Origin: Roridomyces roridus
Lineage: Eukaryota; Basidiomycota; Agaricomycetes; Agaricales; Mycenaceae
Direction of reading: 5' to 3'
Length of the DNA stretch: 64,000 bases
Assembly: GCA_029378245.1 (NCBI GenBank)
Contig: JARKIF010000005.1
Coordinates: 1,860,001 to 1,924,000 of the forward strand
The notes beneath the pieces are model-generated. The model did no database searches, had not been told where the DNA came from, and saw only the letters and a program-made list of their open reading frames with translations. A program made the position numbers and the translations under genes. This document shows, piece after piece, positions 29,991 to 42,342 of this stretch (position 1 is the first letter of the stretch; each line of letters starts with the position of its first letter).

Positions 29991-32102
29991 TTATAATGGC
30001 CGCGGCCGCTTCTTCCTCCCGTACGTTTGAGTCATCCGACCTTTGGAAAACGGAGTCGTGGCTGCCGAGCGCTTCTTTGCCCGGTCATGATCTTTCCCGC
30101 CCGCTTCGAACGATTCACTAAACTTGCGCTTCGTGCTGTTGTTACTGCTGTAAAAGTTCGTCGCTGATACAACTGCTGGGGAGGATGCAGTTATAGAATT
30201 AACGACTGGTGAAGAGGCAGCAGCGGTGGAAGCTGCTGCCGGCGTGGTAGGTGGTAAGGGAGAGGACGGTGGTAGAGAGGACGTAGCCGGTGGCGGTGGA
30301 GGCTTTGTGGGTTCGTCCTTTTCGTCGTCATCATTGTCCGAGGCGTACGCGCCGAGACTGTCAAGGACCTGACTTTGAGACGCCTCCGCAATCTTCTTTC
30401 GTATACGGTCTGCCTGGGGATCCGATTTGGATGTCAGTGTCGGCAGCTGAGGTCCGATAAATGGTTTGGTGACTTTGACTCCGGCATCTTCGTCATCGTC
30501 CTCCCTCGCCTGCCGCTTCTTCATCCCAGCAACAACACCTTTAGCTGGCGGCACCGCATTCACGCCTTTAGCAGGGCCCCCACTCGAGGCCGCATTCACA
30601 GCTGCGTCGAGTGCCTGCCCCTTGTCGCGCATGTAAAACAGGATATACGCATTCCTGTGATTCAACGCCGCCTTGACAGAAGTGCTGGACACCGAGTCGT
30701 CGTTCATGTCGAACCAGCGCCCGGAGCGGCTCTTGACAAAGGCAAAATAATGCCCCGAGTTCGGTCCTCCACCGGCATGGCAGATGACACCGTACAACGA
30801 ATATGAAGGACCGAATTTCCCCTCACTCATGTACGGCTTCAAATTCAGCGTCTCCTCGTACTCGACGGGGTGGGTGAGCTTCTTCCCGATCGGCGTGAAC
30901 CTCTTGAGGTGTACGGTGAGCACGACGGGAGCCTCATCCACCGTGAACCTCTTCTCCGCGACGACAGCCTTCTTGCATCTATCTGGGTGTTAAAAAGAAG
31001 GGAGCAAGCCGCAGACACACGACCCACTTTTCGCACTTGTACTTGTCCGCGCCCTTCAACGTGTCGATTGCAACAAACTTCCGCATCGCACGCAACACAC
31101 TCGGCATCTGGTAGATGTCAAGACTCAGATCCAGGATACTGTCAAAGGTGTCGCTATTGTGGCCACAGTCTTTGCAATGTACTCGTGATCTTAGGCGGCC
31201 ACCAAAGATTTTGTGCACCCATGTCGTTTCGGCTAAGAGGGGGTCAATTTTACTGCATGAAAATGAGACTGGTCCAGCTTCAAGTGATGAAACCCTTACG
31301 GTGGTTGTCCTGCGAGGCAAGACTTTTGCAAGGCATCAATGGCGTACCGAAGGAACTCGTGCGAGTCTTCTTGCCGACCTCTTCGCATATGTTTCGCGAT
31401 GACTGAGAAGCAAGGGTTGGCAAGATGAGCAATCAAGTATCGAATGGCGTACCTTGTAGCTTGCTAGAAACGGCACTGGGACTGAACGCGCTCCTGCTGC
31501 CGTGCGCTTGATACGCGACCTTTCGAAGATTGCACGCCATGCAAAAGACACCGGGCTTGACACGACCTGTAGCTCATAAGCACCGTTTGGTGAAGCGAAA
31601 GCATGAAGACGCACATTGCTTTTCCGTATGCTCTATCAACATCGCGAGTAGGGGTGGCGTGTGGAAAAGACATTGCAGGGCGCTATTGAGGAAACATGTA
31701 TTGCCACTGTTGTATAGACCACTCGCGACGTCGCATTTGATTGGCCATGCGGTGTCGATGGTACCGTTAAACAGTGGAGCAGGCTTGGAGTCCGTTCCAG
31801 AGGATTTTGCGGGGGGAGGAGGAGGAGAGGCGTTCCGTGGCCGCTGGAGGATGGTTACATAAAATTAACAGGAGCTGTAGAGACGCGACGCGCACCTCGG
31901 GTTTCCCAGCCTTTGGTGTGTCATTTATCGGCTCGTACTTTCCCTCCGGGACGGCAAGGGCCCCTGAAGAGGAACCTTCTACGAATTCTACGGGCGGTGG
32001 GAGGAGTTTGTTGAATGATTCTATATCTCGTGCATATTTCGGTCCCTCGTCCGACTGCGGCGTGAAAGGAGTTGGAGCTGCGTAAAGGGGAGACGCGAGC
32101 AT
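29991..32102 (-). CDS. Ubiquitin-specific protease, USP36/Ubp10-like
   Basis: Cys protease that removes ubiquitin. After a ~70-residue N-terminal part ([19 protein letters not shown]), the Cys box reads [20 protein letters not shown]. Then come [24 protein letters not shown], the [15 protein letters not shown] box, [33 protein letters not shown] (zinc-type pairs), [10 protein letters not shown] and the His box [12 protein letters not shown] with WFDMNDDSV and AYILFYMRD. The catalytic Cys, His and Asp/Asn positions are all present. The C-terminal tail is disordered and strongly basic ([29 protein letters not shown]), like nucleolar USP36/Ubp10 proteins. Start chosen at ATG 32102 because the longer upstream frame begins at GTG. 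Confidence 0.9.
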
Positions 32103-32370
32103 TAAAGATGACCGGAAGAGAGGCCGGGAGAGCGAAGAACGCGAGGGGAGGACGCGGGGAAGGGCGGAGTGGAAGGAGATCACAGTGGCCAGAAACTTAG
32201 AGAAAATCAACAAACAAGCATACACACAAGGAATGTTGATGGTATATCAGTGAGTATTGGCTACAGAGGTAATTATGATTACAGGGAAGGATCGACGAGC
32301 TATACGCTATTACAGAAAACAGGATGAATGAGGGATACAGCAGAAAATGTCCGTGCCACCTGGGCTGCAG

Positions 32371-33464
32371 CTAAGGCCATGCTTGCTGCTTCTCGTATGC
32401 GGGAGCGTCGAACCCACCACCACCAAAGTACAGGAGAGAGTTGGGAAACAACAATGGCACCGGGTGTTCCTCTGAAGACGGCCCTGCGTAAGCGTTGGCA
32501 GCCCCCACATCGACATGAGGAGCCGTCATCGTCGAGCGGTCGTAGTGGAAAGGCGCAGGCGAGGGCGAAGTGGACGAGGAGAACGACGAGGGCGGGGAGA
32601 GGGAAGAAACGGGAGAGTCGAAAGTGTAAAGATCTCCGTTCGCGATGGACATATTCAGGTCGTTGTGAGGTGCGTTAAGGAACGCCCTCAAGCTGTCGTC
32701 ATTGTAGGCAGGATAAGCGTCGTCTACAGTGTCGTCTACAGTGTGAGGGTTAGTGAAAGTAGAAAAGGATTGATCCAAGAGACGCACGGTTCAAAAGACT
32801 AGGCGTCACAAAGTCGTATTGTTGTTGTGCCGGCGGGACTTGGCGGACGGAATCCTTTGGGGCCCGGAGGGGGTCGGTGCAGAAAAAGTCGTCAATGTCG
32901 ACACCTGCGTACTTGTCCCCATGTTTCCGCAAGTGAGAAGAAAACGCAGAACGGCGCTTGATCCTTGATGGAATGGGTGAGTGGGGAAGACGGAGACCAA
33001 AAAAGAAACGTACGTCGTAGATCTGCAACTGCTGTCGGGGCACTTGTATCCGCCAACGACACGATGGCGCTCTTTCCGGTGGCGGGCGCAGGAAGAGGGG
33101 TCGCCAAAGGCGGACTCGCACGAGGAAATACCGCAAAGGTAGGGTTTCTCGCCGGTGCTATACATCCATGAGTCGGGGATCCAGACGAGGTCATGGGAGA
33201 CTCACTGAGTGTTGAAGTGCGTCTTCAAACCGGAGCTCTGGGAAAACGCTTTTCCGCATTCAGGGCAGACATACGGGCTACACCAAACTTAAAGGGAAGC
33301 CAAAGTGGGAGGCAAAGAGACTCACCGCACTCCGGTATGGACGTGACTATGGCGAGCAAGATCGCCTTTGCGGGTAAAGGACCTGGAACATTGAGAGCAG
33401 GGGAACTGGGGGGTATTGAGTTCCAGCCCAAGGAATCGAGAAGAAGGATACGCACTTCGGACAT
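32371..33464 (-). CDS. C2H2 zinc-finger transcription factor (four fingers)
   Basis: DNA-binding regulator of unknown targets. The first exon is only MSE (ATG 33464); donor GTGCGT joins it to FPCSQCSRSFTRKGDLARH. Fingers in order: CSQCSRSFTRKGDLARHSHVH; CPECGKAFSQSSGLKTHFNT-H, split by an intron at the last His; CGISSCESAFGDPSSCARHR; and CPDSSCRSTTIKRRSAFSSH, again intron-split. A TGEKPY linker joins fingers two and three. The C-terminal half is acidic and Ser/Pro-rich (PSSFSSSTSPSPAPFHYD) as in activation domains, ending QAWP. Introns fall inside the finger modules. The gene lies upstream of and on the same strand as the USP gene, with about 270 bp between. Confidence 0.9.
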
Positions 33465-33782
33465 CGTATCTTGAATTAGGGCGTAGAAAAATAAAATAAA
33501 AAAGGAGCGACGGGGGCGAGAACGAAGTCCTGCAACGTTAACGGTGGGAGAGCAGAAAACAGGCACTCGAAACTCAGCGGCGCCTTCTTATAGACGCCCA
33601 CCACCACAACAAAGCAGGCAAAAAGCCTATTGTTTGCGACCGTAAAAGGGAAATTTCCTGGACCGACATAGAAAGGTGCAACAATGCGTAAAGCGCAACA
33701 AGACGGACGCGACAAAGAAGCGAAAACAATAAATGCCTCGATCACTTCCGATCTTGTTCCAAGCCTTTTTTGTGATTGTCGG
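33465..33782. other. Intergenic
   Basis: 318 bp between the zinc-finger gene start and the F-box gene end; nothing conserved seen. Confidence 0.5.
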
Positions 33783-34998
33783 TTAGTCGTTCCCTAACCC
33801 CGGCCCATCAATCTGCTTTGTGACGCTGTCTTTGAGCCAGGGGGCAATGGTGAACAGGTCCTCCCAGGTGAAAGACGCGTAATGTTGCCGGCCGGGTCCA
33901 ACGATGAGCTCTTCATCCAAAGCCGGGTAGGCGGACACATCCGGCCCACGAATCTGGGCCACCACCCTGATCCATTTGAGAGCCATGCGAGGAGAAGGAG
34001 AAGAATAGTTACATCAAACCGCCTACCCATTGTAATCCTCCCTCTTCTGATCCTTCTGAAGTGATCCAGCGCCGGTCGCCACCGCCGGGGGTGATAAATG
34101 GATACTCCGCATGCATCTGCGCAGGAAGCGGGTATCTCTGGCGAGAGTACGAATTGTGATCAAACTCGATTCCGGGAGGATGTAAGAAGATTTTGGCGTT
34201 GGCGTTCACCGTGAGAGGGCTGCGAGGTCGGTTCAGGGTCCCAAGTGCAAGAATGCGGACGTCGGCAAATTGTACGACGAGCTGCGATCAAGTGAGAACA
34301 CGCCAAGGCAGAGTCGATCCGTCCTACCCTCACTCGCACCTCCAGGTGGTGCATATTGTGCTGTGCCCTTGTTGCACGTCAGACGAGAGGGAGCCCAGTT
34401 CTCAAGAACACGCGCCTCATATCGTTCAAGACGACGAGGGGGTTGAAATTCCTCGACGAGACTTGTAAAAGGTTGGCGGACCCATTCCGGTTCAGCACGA
34501 TATATCTGCCCATACTCAGTGTCAAAGTCAACTGCAGCAAGGATGAGCTGACTTGGTTGATGATTCGTTAGTAGTGCAGAATGTGCAACTCCGATGCCAT
34601 GTTTGATGCAAAACTCTCAAAAAGACGGCTTTCCAACTCTCGGTCGGCGCCTTCCTTTGAAAAGATGGAAGAAATCGGATGCGGAAGCTCTGCTCCCATT
34701 CGCTATGTTTGAGGTTGGGAAGTGTGGTTTCAAACAGCAAATAAGGCGCCTTCCCCATTGAAAGAATCTCCACCCAATTATGTCTAGGCACAGTCGTGTA
34801 GACGCTAAGGTTCTTGAACGCATCTTCGTACTGCTCTGAGAGGAGGTTTCGGAGGATAGGCAGGCGCCAGGGATTGATGGTGGTGTCGGACGCGACCAGC
34901 CGCAATCGTCGAGAGAGTTGGGCTGTCTTGATGAGGTCGGAAAGATCGAGTTCACCCAGAATCCTTCCAATGAGCTCCACAGGCAACGTCTCTATCAT
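33783..34998 (-). CDS. F-box domain protein
   Basis: Likely substrate adaptor of an SCF ubiquitin ligase. The N-terminus MIETLPVELIGRILGELDL is a typical F-box start, continuing SDLIKTAQLSRRLRLVASD. Following text (NPWRLPILRNLLSEQY, VPRHNWVEILSMGKAPYLL, WEQSFRIRFL) is the usual spacer in agaric F-box proteins. Later exons, after introns with a CTAAC branch site, include FDTEYGQIYRAEPEWVRQPF, VLENWAPSRLTCNKG, LVVQFADVRILALGTLNRP, MHAEYPFITPGGGDRRWITS and a C-terminus VGPGRQHYASFTWEDLFTIA ending GLGND. No WD40 or leucine-rich repeats are evident, so the substrate-binding type is unknown. The longer N-terminal frame starts at GTG; ATG 34998 is preferred. Confidence 0.82.
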
Positions 34999-35539
34999 TG
35001 AAGCTGTTGGGTGCAACCTGCACACTGGCTTTAGACTCACTGCCTCTAAGCTGGTGAGGATGAACCGCTAACCGTGGCTGCGAGTGGCGGAAGGTGCGAA
35101 AGAACCAGGCCGGGAAGGTTTGATCCGCGGAAGGAAACAATTGTTTGATTCCCACGCTATTTTGCCTATCACACGACTTTTGCCACGAAAACCTGCTTGT
35201 ACTGGCGACCAGACTGGCGGTCGATGAACTTCTTCTCCAACTGTACAGATCCTGGAATGTGAAACACAGGTCCACTCAGCTGGAAGTTGACGTTGGCCTA
35301 AAAGAGGAACGCCGTCCAGCAGAGCCACTGATCCAACAAAATACATTTGACGTGCCAGGAGACGCAATTTCAAAACGAGGAGCACAAAATCTGTGGGATC
35401 TGTCTTTCTCTCAATGGCATGCACTTGAGCAACGGCTAGACGAAGCATAGTCCGATAACGTCCATTGAGCTACGTATACATGCTCCTCATACGAAAGTAC
35501 ACTGTCATTACTCTAACAAATATCGTCTTTCTGAATGTC
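34999..35539. other. Intergenic with unconfirmed small frames
   Basis: 541 bp. Opposing open frames (minus 35448-35068, plus 35145-35450) exist but neither shows conserved motifs or splice structure; I treat the stretch as promoter of the F-box gene and 3' flank of the GH5 gene. Confidence 0.4.
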
Positions 35540-38108
35540 TTACAACGACGTGGGTCCAGTGCAAGGAGCGGTAGGGACAGTGATCGTCCCAGTAAACAGT
35601 CCGTTATATTCATCTGCATTCGCCATAAGCCCTAATCATCTCGAAACCAAGAGAACCCACCTGGATAAGTACACCCCGCAACAGCAGTAACGCCCGGAGT
35701 CGTATCCTGCGGGTCAAACCAGCCATCCACAGATGCAGTAACAGAGCTCGGCGCAGACGTAAACGTCGCCGCAGGCATAGTTATGATGTCCGCAGTCGAC
35801 GTATATGTCGGCATGAGTGATACAGGGACATCTGCGTTCGAGATGGTGGGCGGCGGCCAAGGAAACGAGGACGTGGATGACGCTGCGATCGTCGAGGTGG
35901 CTTCACCTGTTGCCCACGGGGCGTATGTGCCGTTGAAAGGAACGGGTGTAAGTCCGTTTGCTTCGCAGTTTCCGACAGCGGTGCGCGGGTCGGCAGGGAT
36001 CCATCCTTGAAGATGTCAATTATTTGGAGAGTCATGGCCGATAGGCTTTACCTTCTTGGAGACCCAGTTGGTACGACCAAAGCGGTGAACCTATCACTCC
36101 AGCCATGTTTGGTCCGATCTAAAATTTTGAGTATTGGCTACATAGAGGGTCAGAAAGAGCAACCTTCCACGTCCAAAAGAACCTGTGTTCCGTCAGCCTC
36201 AAGGAATGTAAACTCAAAATCACGAACCAATCCTGCTGTGCGTCCATAGTCGCCTGAACATAATTCAACAAAGCACCCTTCATCGTATCATTATAATTCT
36301 GATAATCGTCGTACTCCGGGCACTGTGGATCGCTTGACGTTGTTCCCGCTCCAAGAAGGAAATAGCCGCAATTATTGGGAGAAGCCGCCCACTCCCCCGC
36401 GAAGGTCACGCCAAACGCAGTTTGACTGTTGAGCTGATGAATAAGATTCGTCGGTCTGGAAACCTTGACTTGCCTCGTATTCATTGAAGGTCCCCAGGCG
36501 GAGCAAGCCTGAAGTGGCCACTTTCCTCCAAGCTTGCCAGCACCGTTAAGCACAGCCATCGGGGCCGTATCTACGCCGCCAAACGAAAAATATGGATGCG
36601 TGTCCAACATGATGCGGTCGGATCCTTGCAGGAAGTCAGCCCAGGAGGAGAGGCTCTGGAATCCGTCGTGTATGGCGATATACTGATCTCGTTTAGCGGC
36701 AACACTGGTCACAACGAGCATGGACTTACGGGTCCATTGCCCTCGCCGAATCCCGTGATCTCTCGAATCATGGTGTGAGCTTGGAGGTAGAAAGATGTCA
36801 GTTGGTCTCTCCCGATAACCCCAAGCAGTGCCTAGATGGAATCAGTATAGAGATAGGATTGGGCGGCCGCAATACCTCGTTGACTATGCCGAAAATAGGT
36901 ATCAGATCGCGGTACGCCGGCTGAGATATAAATTCCGTGAGCACACGAATGTAGTACAGGGTCCGCTGGGCGTTGGCGAGTCCCATATTTCCGGATAGAA
37001 AGTTGACGGGAGACAGACGCCCAGAGTGATTGTACCCTGGATCGAGTTAGTCCACATGTAAGTGAGAGCGAGAAAGTCACACCATTTTGAGACCCTAAAA
37101 AGAAAAGGTGAGCTCACACGTGACACAAGTACTCGAAAGCCCTAACCTGGGATCGTATGCAAGTCCAAGCAAACCCGCATACCGTATTTCCGCGCCCACT
37201 CTAGCATACGAAGGAAGTATCTGTGTATCCGTGTCAATATGATGCCGGGGAAAACTTCCAACGACTCACGTCCAGGAGGTTTTGGCCAAGAAAGGTTCAC
37301 CCTCCCAAGTCTCGATGGCCCAGAACGGAAGAGGCACTCTGATCCAGTTCAGTCCTGCACCAGCCATTTGAGCAATATCTTGCTCAGTCACGAAGGTGTC
37401 GTAGTGCGTCTCCAACTGTCCAAGGCCGCCACTTGCAGGATCGTTCGCCATTGCTACGCTCAGAGTCCACTCATCGATGGCATCCGGGGCGTATTTGTCG
37501 TACAAAGATGGTGTGATGAAAGGTTCTGCTCTTTTGAGATGACGAAAAGATCAAAAGGCTTCGATACCCACCCATTACGAGCCAACCCCCGAGATTCACG
37601 CCATAAACACGGTCTACTCCCCACGTCCAGCTCGTGTTAAGGGCCGGTGTCCATGAATTAGGCCGTGCATCATTGTTGAATGGGTTGGCGGGATCGCTCA
37701 CCCCTGTAACTTGTTTGTAAGGGAAAACGGAGAGTCGTGTGACCTACAGATTCCGCCAAACGGATTGTTGTAGATGAATTGCGTTCCGTTGGCTGTGGTG
37801 ATAGTTGAACCGTCTCCCCCGGTCTAGAAGGAAGGTAAGCATCTGGTGCGCCGGGGAATTGAGAAAGCAAGAACCGTGGCTATGGCGTCCGATCCTGGAG
37901 AAGAGGATGGCGAAGAAGGTGAAGAGGAAGAGGAGGAAGACTGTTTCTTGTCGCGTCGTACCACACCAAATATGACACCCAACACCACTGCAGCCACCAC
38001 GACCGCGATAAGCACGACAACAACTGCACCAATTCGCCACCGTTTGGTTCTTGTTTTATGAGGGGGACCTTCATGCTCAGAACTGGGGCGGAGGGGTGTC
38101 GATGACAT
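35540..38108 (-). CDS. Glucan 1,3-beta-glucosidase, GH5, type II membrane protein (ExgD-like)
   Basis: Exo-beta-1,3-glucanase for cell-wall glucan. A short cytosolic tail (KTRTKRWR), a single helix (IGAVVVVLIAVVVAAVVLGV) and a Ser-rich stalk anchor it in the plasma membrane. The catalytic domain shows VYGVNLGGWLV, WTLSVAMANDPASGGLG, IAQMAGAGLNWIRVPLPFWA, LDLHTIPGSQNG, the acid/base Glu in IPIFGIVNE, and the nucleophile Glu in GVTFAGEWA, with LDTHPYFSF and WFFWTWK nearby. The last exon, after an intron near 35610-35660, ends CTGPTSL. About ten introns. Both catalytic glutamates are present, so it should be active. Same enzyme class as fungal ExgD. Confidence 0.92.
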
Positions 38109-38791
38109 GGATCCGCAGTAATGAGAGAGGGTGGCAGCCCAACCCGGTGGTCAGACCAGGGTAAAAACCAACGCGGGTAGAAGACTCCCTCGAGGGAAAT
38201 ATTTTAAGAAAGAGCACACCGAGTCCGGATGTTGATCCGGAGGTGGAAGTTCGCTGCATTGAAATGCCATTGACAGCAGAGAGCGATTGCGATACAATGA
38301 TACCGCCCAGAGGTTACGCCTGGAGATAAGGCCGATGAAACACTGGAAGAGTCATAACCCTTTCCAAAGCATGCATTTCCCATGTTTCTGCCCGTTCATG
38401 CGTTTTTTTAGCCGGTCCTGGGTGTACATGGCCATGGGACGCCGTCGGCAGAGGCGGCAAGTTGGCGTCTTCGCAAAATATCTCCGTAATGTGGAGCCCG
38501 TGTGGCGCTTTCAGAGATACCGGAGAAGTCGTCAGGGCTACGCAGCTGCTAAAGGAGAATAGAGTTGGATTCAAGACAAGGCAGATCTGCTGCCATGATC
38601 ATGGTGGAACGAGCAAAGCAGGCATCAGCGGCAGTGCGCCCACCTTCCCGACTTATCCTCCACTCCCTCACGGGCCTCAGCGCCAGCTGCTGTCATCCCC
38701 GAGACCAGTCCTGCGCAGCCCTGATTTCAGGCTCGCTTGTCTCAAGATCCCTTCCTTGTCAGCCACCCATACGCCTTCACTCTTTACCACC
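38109..38791. other. Divergent promoter region
   Basis: 683 bp between the GH5 start and the next plus-strand start. Frames through it have no conserved content. Confidence 0.5.
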
Positions 38792-40111
38792 ATGTCCAAC
38801 GCCACTCCCTCTACTCCCTCCGCCTCCGGCTATTTCACTCGTTTATGGCTACGCTTCCTCTCCATCTTCGCGAGTCGCCCTTCTCGCAGGTGCTCTATGT
38901 CGCTTCCCGAACTCCCCGTGCACAACACACCAGTATTGGATCACACTACGACGAATCTGTCCCCGGATACCTATGTTTCACGTTCGTCCTCGCTCTTACA
39001 TTCCTTGATTGTGTTCCTGACCGTGACTCGCACAGCGTCCTGGCAAGAGGACAAGCAGCACTGGATGCGCCATCCCAGTCTGCGACGCGCGAGCATGATT
39101 CGAGAAGCCGCACGACGCAACAGAAGTCGCACGGCAGCATCCCCAGCCCCGGATGGCTCGCCATCCTCGGAAATACGTATCTACGTTCAAGATTGGAGTT
39201 CATTGGAACTTAACATGGCCGACTTTTTCGATCCGCATGTGGCCAGTACAGAAGCATCCGACCAAGGCCTACCGCCCTCGTCTCCGTCTTCCCCTATCTT
39301 GCCGACAGAACAACAGAGCACAGACGAGATTCAAGACGTCTCGACAACGTCTACCGAGTCGGAATACTCGATGCCAAGCATCGTCCTGCCAGACTTTGAT
39401 CCCTATGCGTTGCCCCCGTTGCCGGAACTCAATACCATCGAGGAGGAGGATGAGGAAGAAGAATCTACTCCTGTTCAAGTCCAAGTCGATTCGGAGTCCC
39501 CCATCTCGCCGTTCTACCAGCCCTACCAGACCAACGCACTCTCCGCTGTTACAGGTCTCCTGTGCGACCCCACCTCGTTCTCGTTCTCGCCCTCGACAGT
39601 CCTCCCGGACGCCCCACCATCGGCCACCACCGAGCCCGCGCCCAGTCCAAAGGCAGTCAAGACATCGAACAACCGCCGCGACACCACTCCCTACCCCGAC
39701 ATCTTCTCTTTCAGCGTGTACTTTTCGCGAGACAGCGTCTACGAGTCGGAGCTCCTCCCTTCCGCCACTTTCACTGCAGAAGGAACGTTGGAGGATGTGT
39801 GCGGCCCGATCAGCATCTACGACGTTGCCAACGAACGGAACAGGTACCGCAGTGCTGCGTACTCGTCGTGCATCTCTTCGTCGCCAAAGCGCCAGCCATT
39901 GGCCTCGACCATCAATGCAGGCTCGGTTTCGGCAAAGGAGTTGAAGGGCAAGAAACCTGTGGTTGCGGCCACGTCGGAGAGCACGTCCGAGGCAAGCATG
40001 GACAGCATCGGCGCGCATTTGCTGGCGGCGTGCGATGAGCTTTCGGGTTGCGAATGGACGGAGGAGTTTCTTCGAATGTTTACGTCCTCGAGGAAAGGTG
40101 TTGTGTATTAG
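38792..40111 (+). CDS. Hypothetical Ser/Pro-rich protein
   Basis: About 440 residues, not recognised. Start chosen at MSNATPSTPSASGYFTRLWL after ACCACC, rather than the longer frame from 38462 which begins in promoter-like sequence. Long acidic stretch (NTIEEEDEEEE near 39440), Ser/Pro-rich regions, then FSFSVYFSRDSVYESELLP and a short ordered C-terminus SMDSIGAHLLAACDELSG with EWTEEFLRMFTSS. A possible intron lies near 38973-39034, but it would break the frame, so I leave the frame unspliced. The tail of this gene is 35 bp from the convergent deaminase pseudogene. Confidence 0.6.
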   Translation: MSNATPSTPSASGYFTRLWLRFLSIFASRPSRRCSMSLPELPVHNTPVLDHTTTNLSPDTYVSRSSSLLHSLIVFLTVTRTASWQEDKQHWMRHPSLRRASMIREAARRNRSRTAASPAPDGSPSSEIRIYVQDWSSLELNMADFFDPHVASTEASDQGLPPSSPSSPILPTEQQSTDEIQDVSTTSTESEYSMPSIVLPDFDPYALPPLPELNTIEEEDEEEESTPVQVQVDSESPISPFYQPYQTNALSAVTGLLCDPTSFSFSPSTVLPDAPPSATTEPAPSPKAVKTSNNRRDTTPYPDIFSFSVYFSRDSVYESELLPSATFTAEGTLEDVCGPISIYDVANERNRYRSAAYSSCISSSPKRQPLASTINAGSVSAKELKGKKPVVAATSESTSEASMDSIGAHLLAACDELSGCEWTEEFLRMFTSSRKGVVY

Positions 40112-40145
40112 TAGCCACAATGCATTACATTACTAAGATTACGAA

Positions 40146-42274
40146 CTACTTCTCCAACTCTTGAGCTTTACGCCATGCCAGAGCCCTCGAGCTCATTTTC
40201 GGGATCGGTGGTGAAGATTCTTCATCATTTACAGTCGACGAAGAGCTCGGAGTGGTCACACGGATGTTATCTCGAACCAATTCGAGTACGATTTTCATCA
40301 GCCTCTGCTCCAGTGCCTCGAGGATGTCGGGTGGGAGCCAATGTGGCGGGACCCAAGGTGAGAACGTCGTGTGGCTCCCCTGAACGTCAATTTTGATCTC
40401 CCTGGTTTTATTGATGACTTCGGCGAGGAGCTTGCAAGTGGGGCAGCTCTTCTTGGCGATTCCTATAGTAATACTCTGAAGGAGGCTCAATCGGGTATTC
40501 CCTAGCAAAAGTATAACAGATCATACCTGTTCGGAAGAGTCAATGTGATTCTGTCAGGAAAAATGAGTACAGAAAGCCGGAAAAGATGACTGGGTATGTC
40601 ACCGTATACTCTGTTCTCAAAGCATCAAATGCGTCCCGCACATTTGAGGGCTCTTGATCCAAGCCCTCCACCATCGAAGCCATTATACCAGCTTCGCAGT
40701 GGACAGCGCCATGCTCATTGACGGGGGTTGTTGGAACAGGGAGTTCTGCCAGCAATGTTAAAAGCTCTTTCACCTCTGGCATCTTCCATCACCCGATTTT
40801 ACCCCAGTGCTCCACTACCGCTTTCCACTCATGGTGCGCAACTTCTTGACGTGGAAGTTCGAGGAGTCGGAGATCGAGATGCGTGGTCAACCGGAACGCC
40901 TTGTTGTGCACAAGCTGCCTTACAGACGTTGACCATGCGGAGAGAGAAGCAAGTCTCCTCAAGAGAAAGTTGGCATGGAAGGGAAGTTTGTCGAGATTGG
41001 TAGCCTCTGAAGAATCATTGATAACATTATCAAATTAGGTTCTGAATAACGCACCCAACAATGGTAGTAAATTCATGGGTTCCTCCTCTTCAAGCTTGAG
41101 TTCTTCATCACCCACCCGCCTTCCCTTGTGCTCAGTCCCGTCGTTTGCTACATCCACAGAAAATGAGCAACTAGAACCATCAATTAGATCTTCATACATA
41201 CATCCAAGAGTACGTCGCATGACGTCCGAGACAGCCCAATCGAAGCTGTGTAGGTGACCTATGCCATCAACGACATGGCGTAGGAGTATTTGGTGGTCCT
41301 GCAACAGCGTGTACAGGATCCCCCATTTGACTTGGTCTTCGCTTTTGTCTGCCGCCTGCCTTAAAAAATAGGCAATCATCTCTGTGTGGTTGCGAAGAGC
41401 TGCTGCCCAATTTGCCGCCGCCCCTTCCGAAAAGATATAGGTGTGCGTCGTATCGGAGGAGCGGGCTATATTGTAAGCGACAAGGATTGTTTCCAGAGAA
41501 GTGTCGGTGGGGATTAATATATGTTTGACTGGAATAACATCATAAGCTGCAGGGCGCCAGAGAGTTAGCGCTTCCAAGAGAGGTTGTATTTGTCGGAAAC
41601 GTCGGTGGATCTTGTTGCGGCAATTGGCCAGAACCCAGAAAACGATGGCCGGGAGGACTTTCTCCTGCTCCTCGCTTCTTTTCGTTTGGGCGTAGCGGAG
41701 AAGCAGGATGGTCTGCTCAGTGTAGGCGCGGAAATCTAATGGGACAGACGGCAGGGTCGGGACAATATGAGCGCCCTCCTGGCGCCTGCAAAGATCATGA
41801 ATATCAAGACAGATTTTCGAGAGATCGACTTGCAAGAACTGGTTTATGGACTTGAGTTGCTCATCCGAAAAGCTGGGTCGGAATTGTAGCGGTTGTCCAT
41901 TCAAGGCGCCGACGTCCGTGGTGATTGGTGGGCTTCTGAGAGGCAGTCAGCATTCCCTGCATCTAGCAATAAAGAAAAATGTACCCGGAGTCGAGGACCA
42001 GGACACCTTGCATTGTATGATCACTCCCCAGTATAGGCCCTGCAACAGCCGCGCTTTCCTCTCTTCCGCGCGTTAAAATAGTTGATAAACAAGCCAGGAA
42101 TCGAGCGAGGTGAGTTTGACTTTGAGGCCTTGGAAAAGGATGGGCAGGAACGGTGCATCTGGCAAAGGAGCCCTTGCTGCCATCTTGCTTGTTCACCCAC
42201 GCAAGACCATGGCTGGACAGTATGCAAGTGAGATAAAATATGGAGTCCCGGGAAGATATGGCCGGCGCGACCAT
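40146..42274 (-). pseudogene. OTT_1508-like deaminase paralogue A (nonsense codon)
   Basis: Full-length relative of the next gene upstream. It starts SSRDSIFYLTCILSSHGLAW (first ATG 42274) and carries the same N-terminal region (LLRYAQ, VFWVLANCRNKIHRRF, PLLEALTLWRPAA, NWAAALRNHTEMI). It then has HLDLRLLELPRQEVA, but the codon after GKIG is TGA (40791-40789), exactly where the paralogue has Gly before Trp. Beyond the stop the same frame continues into the deaminase core: AVHCEAGIMAS (His-x-Glu) and, after introns, KKSCPTCKLL (CPxC zinc ligands), ending AWRKAQELEK. Everything else looks intact, so the break is recent or possibly a base error. OTT_1508-like proteins are predicted nucleic-acid deaminases expanded in some mushrooms; activity has not been shown that I know of. 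Confidence 0.72.
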
Positions 42275-42333
42275 GTTGTGATGCAGCGACGGAGAGTCTA
42301 GTTTGAACAGGGTCTACATGCGGACGAAAAAAG

Positions 42334-42342
42334 GGGTGCAGT
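42334..42342. repeat. Target-site duplication of the TIR element, left
   Basis: GGGTGCAGT, repeated at 42904-42912 immediately outside the other terminus. Confidence 0.9.

Noticed and set aside
39269..40120. 283-residue minus-strand frame
   Set aside because: Antisense of the Ser/Pro/acidic plus-strand gene; no ordered motifs.
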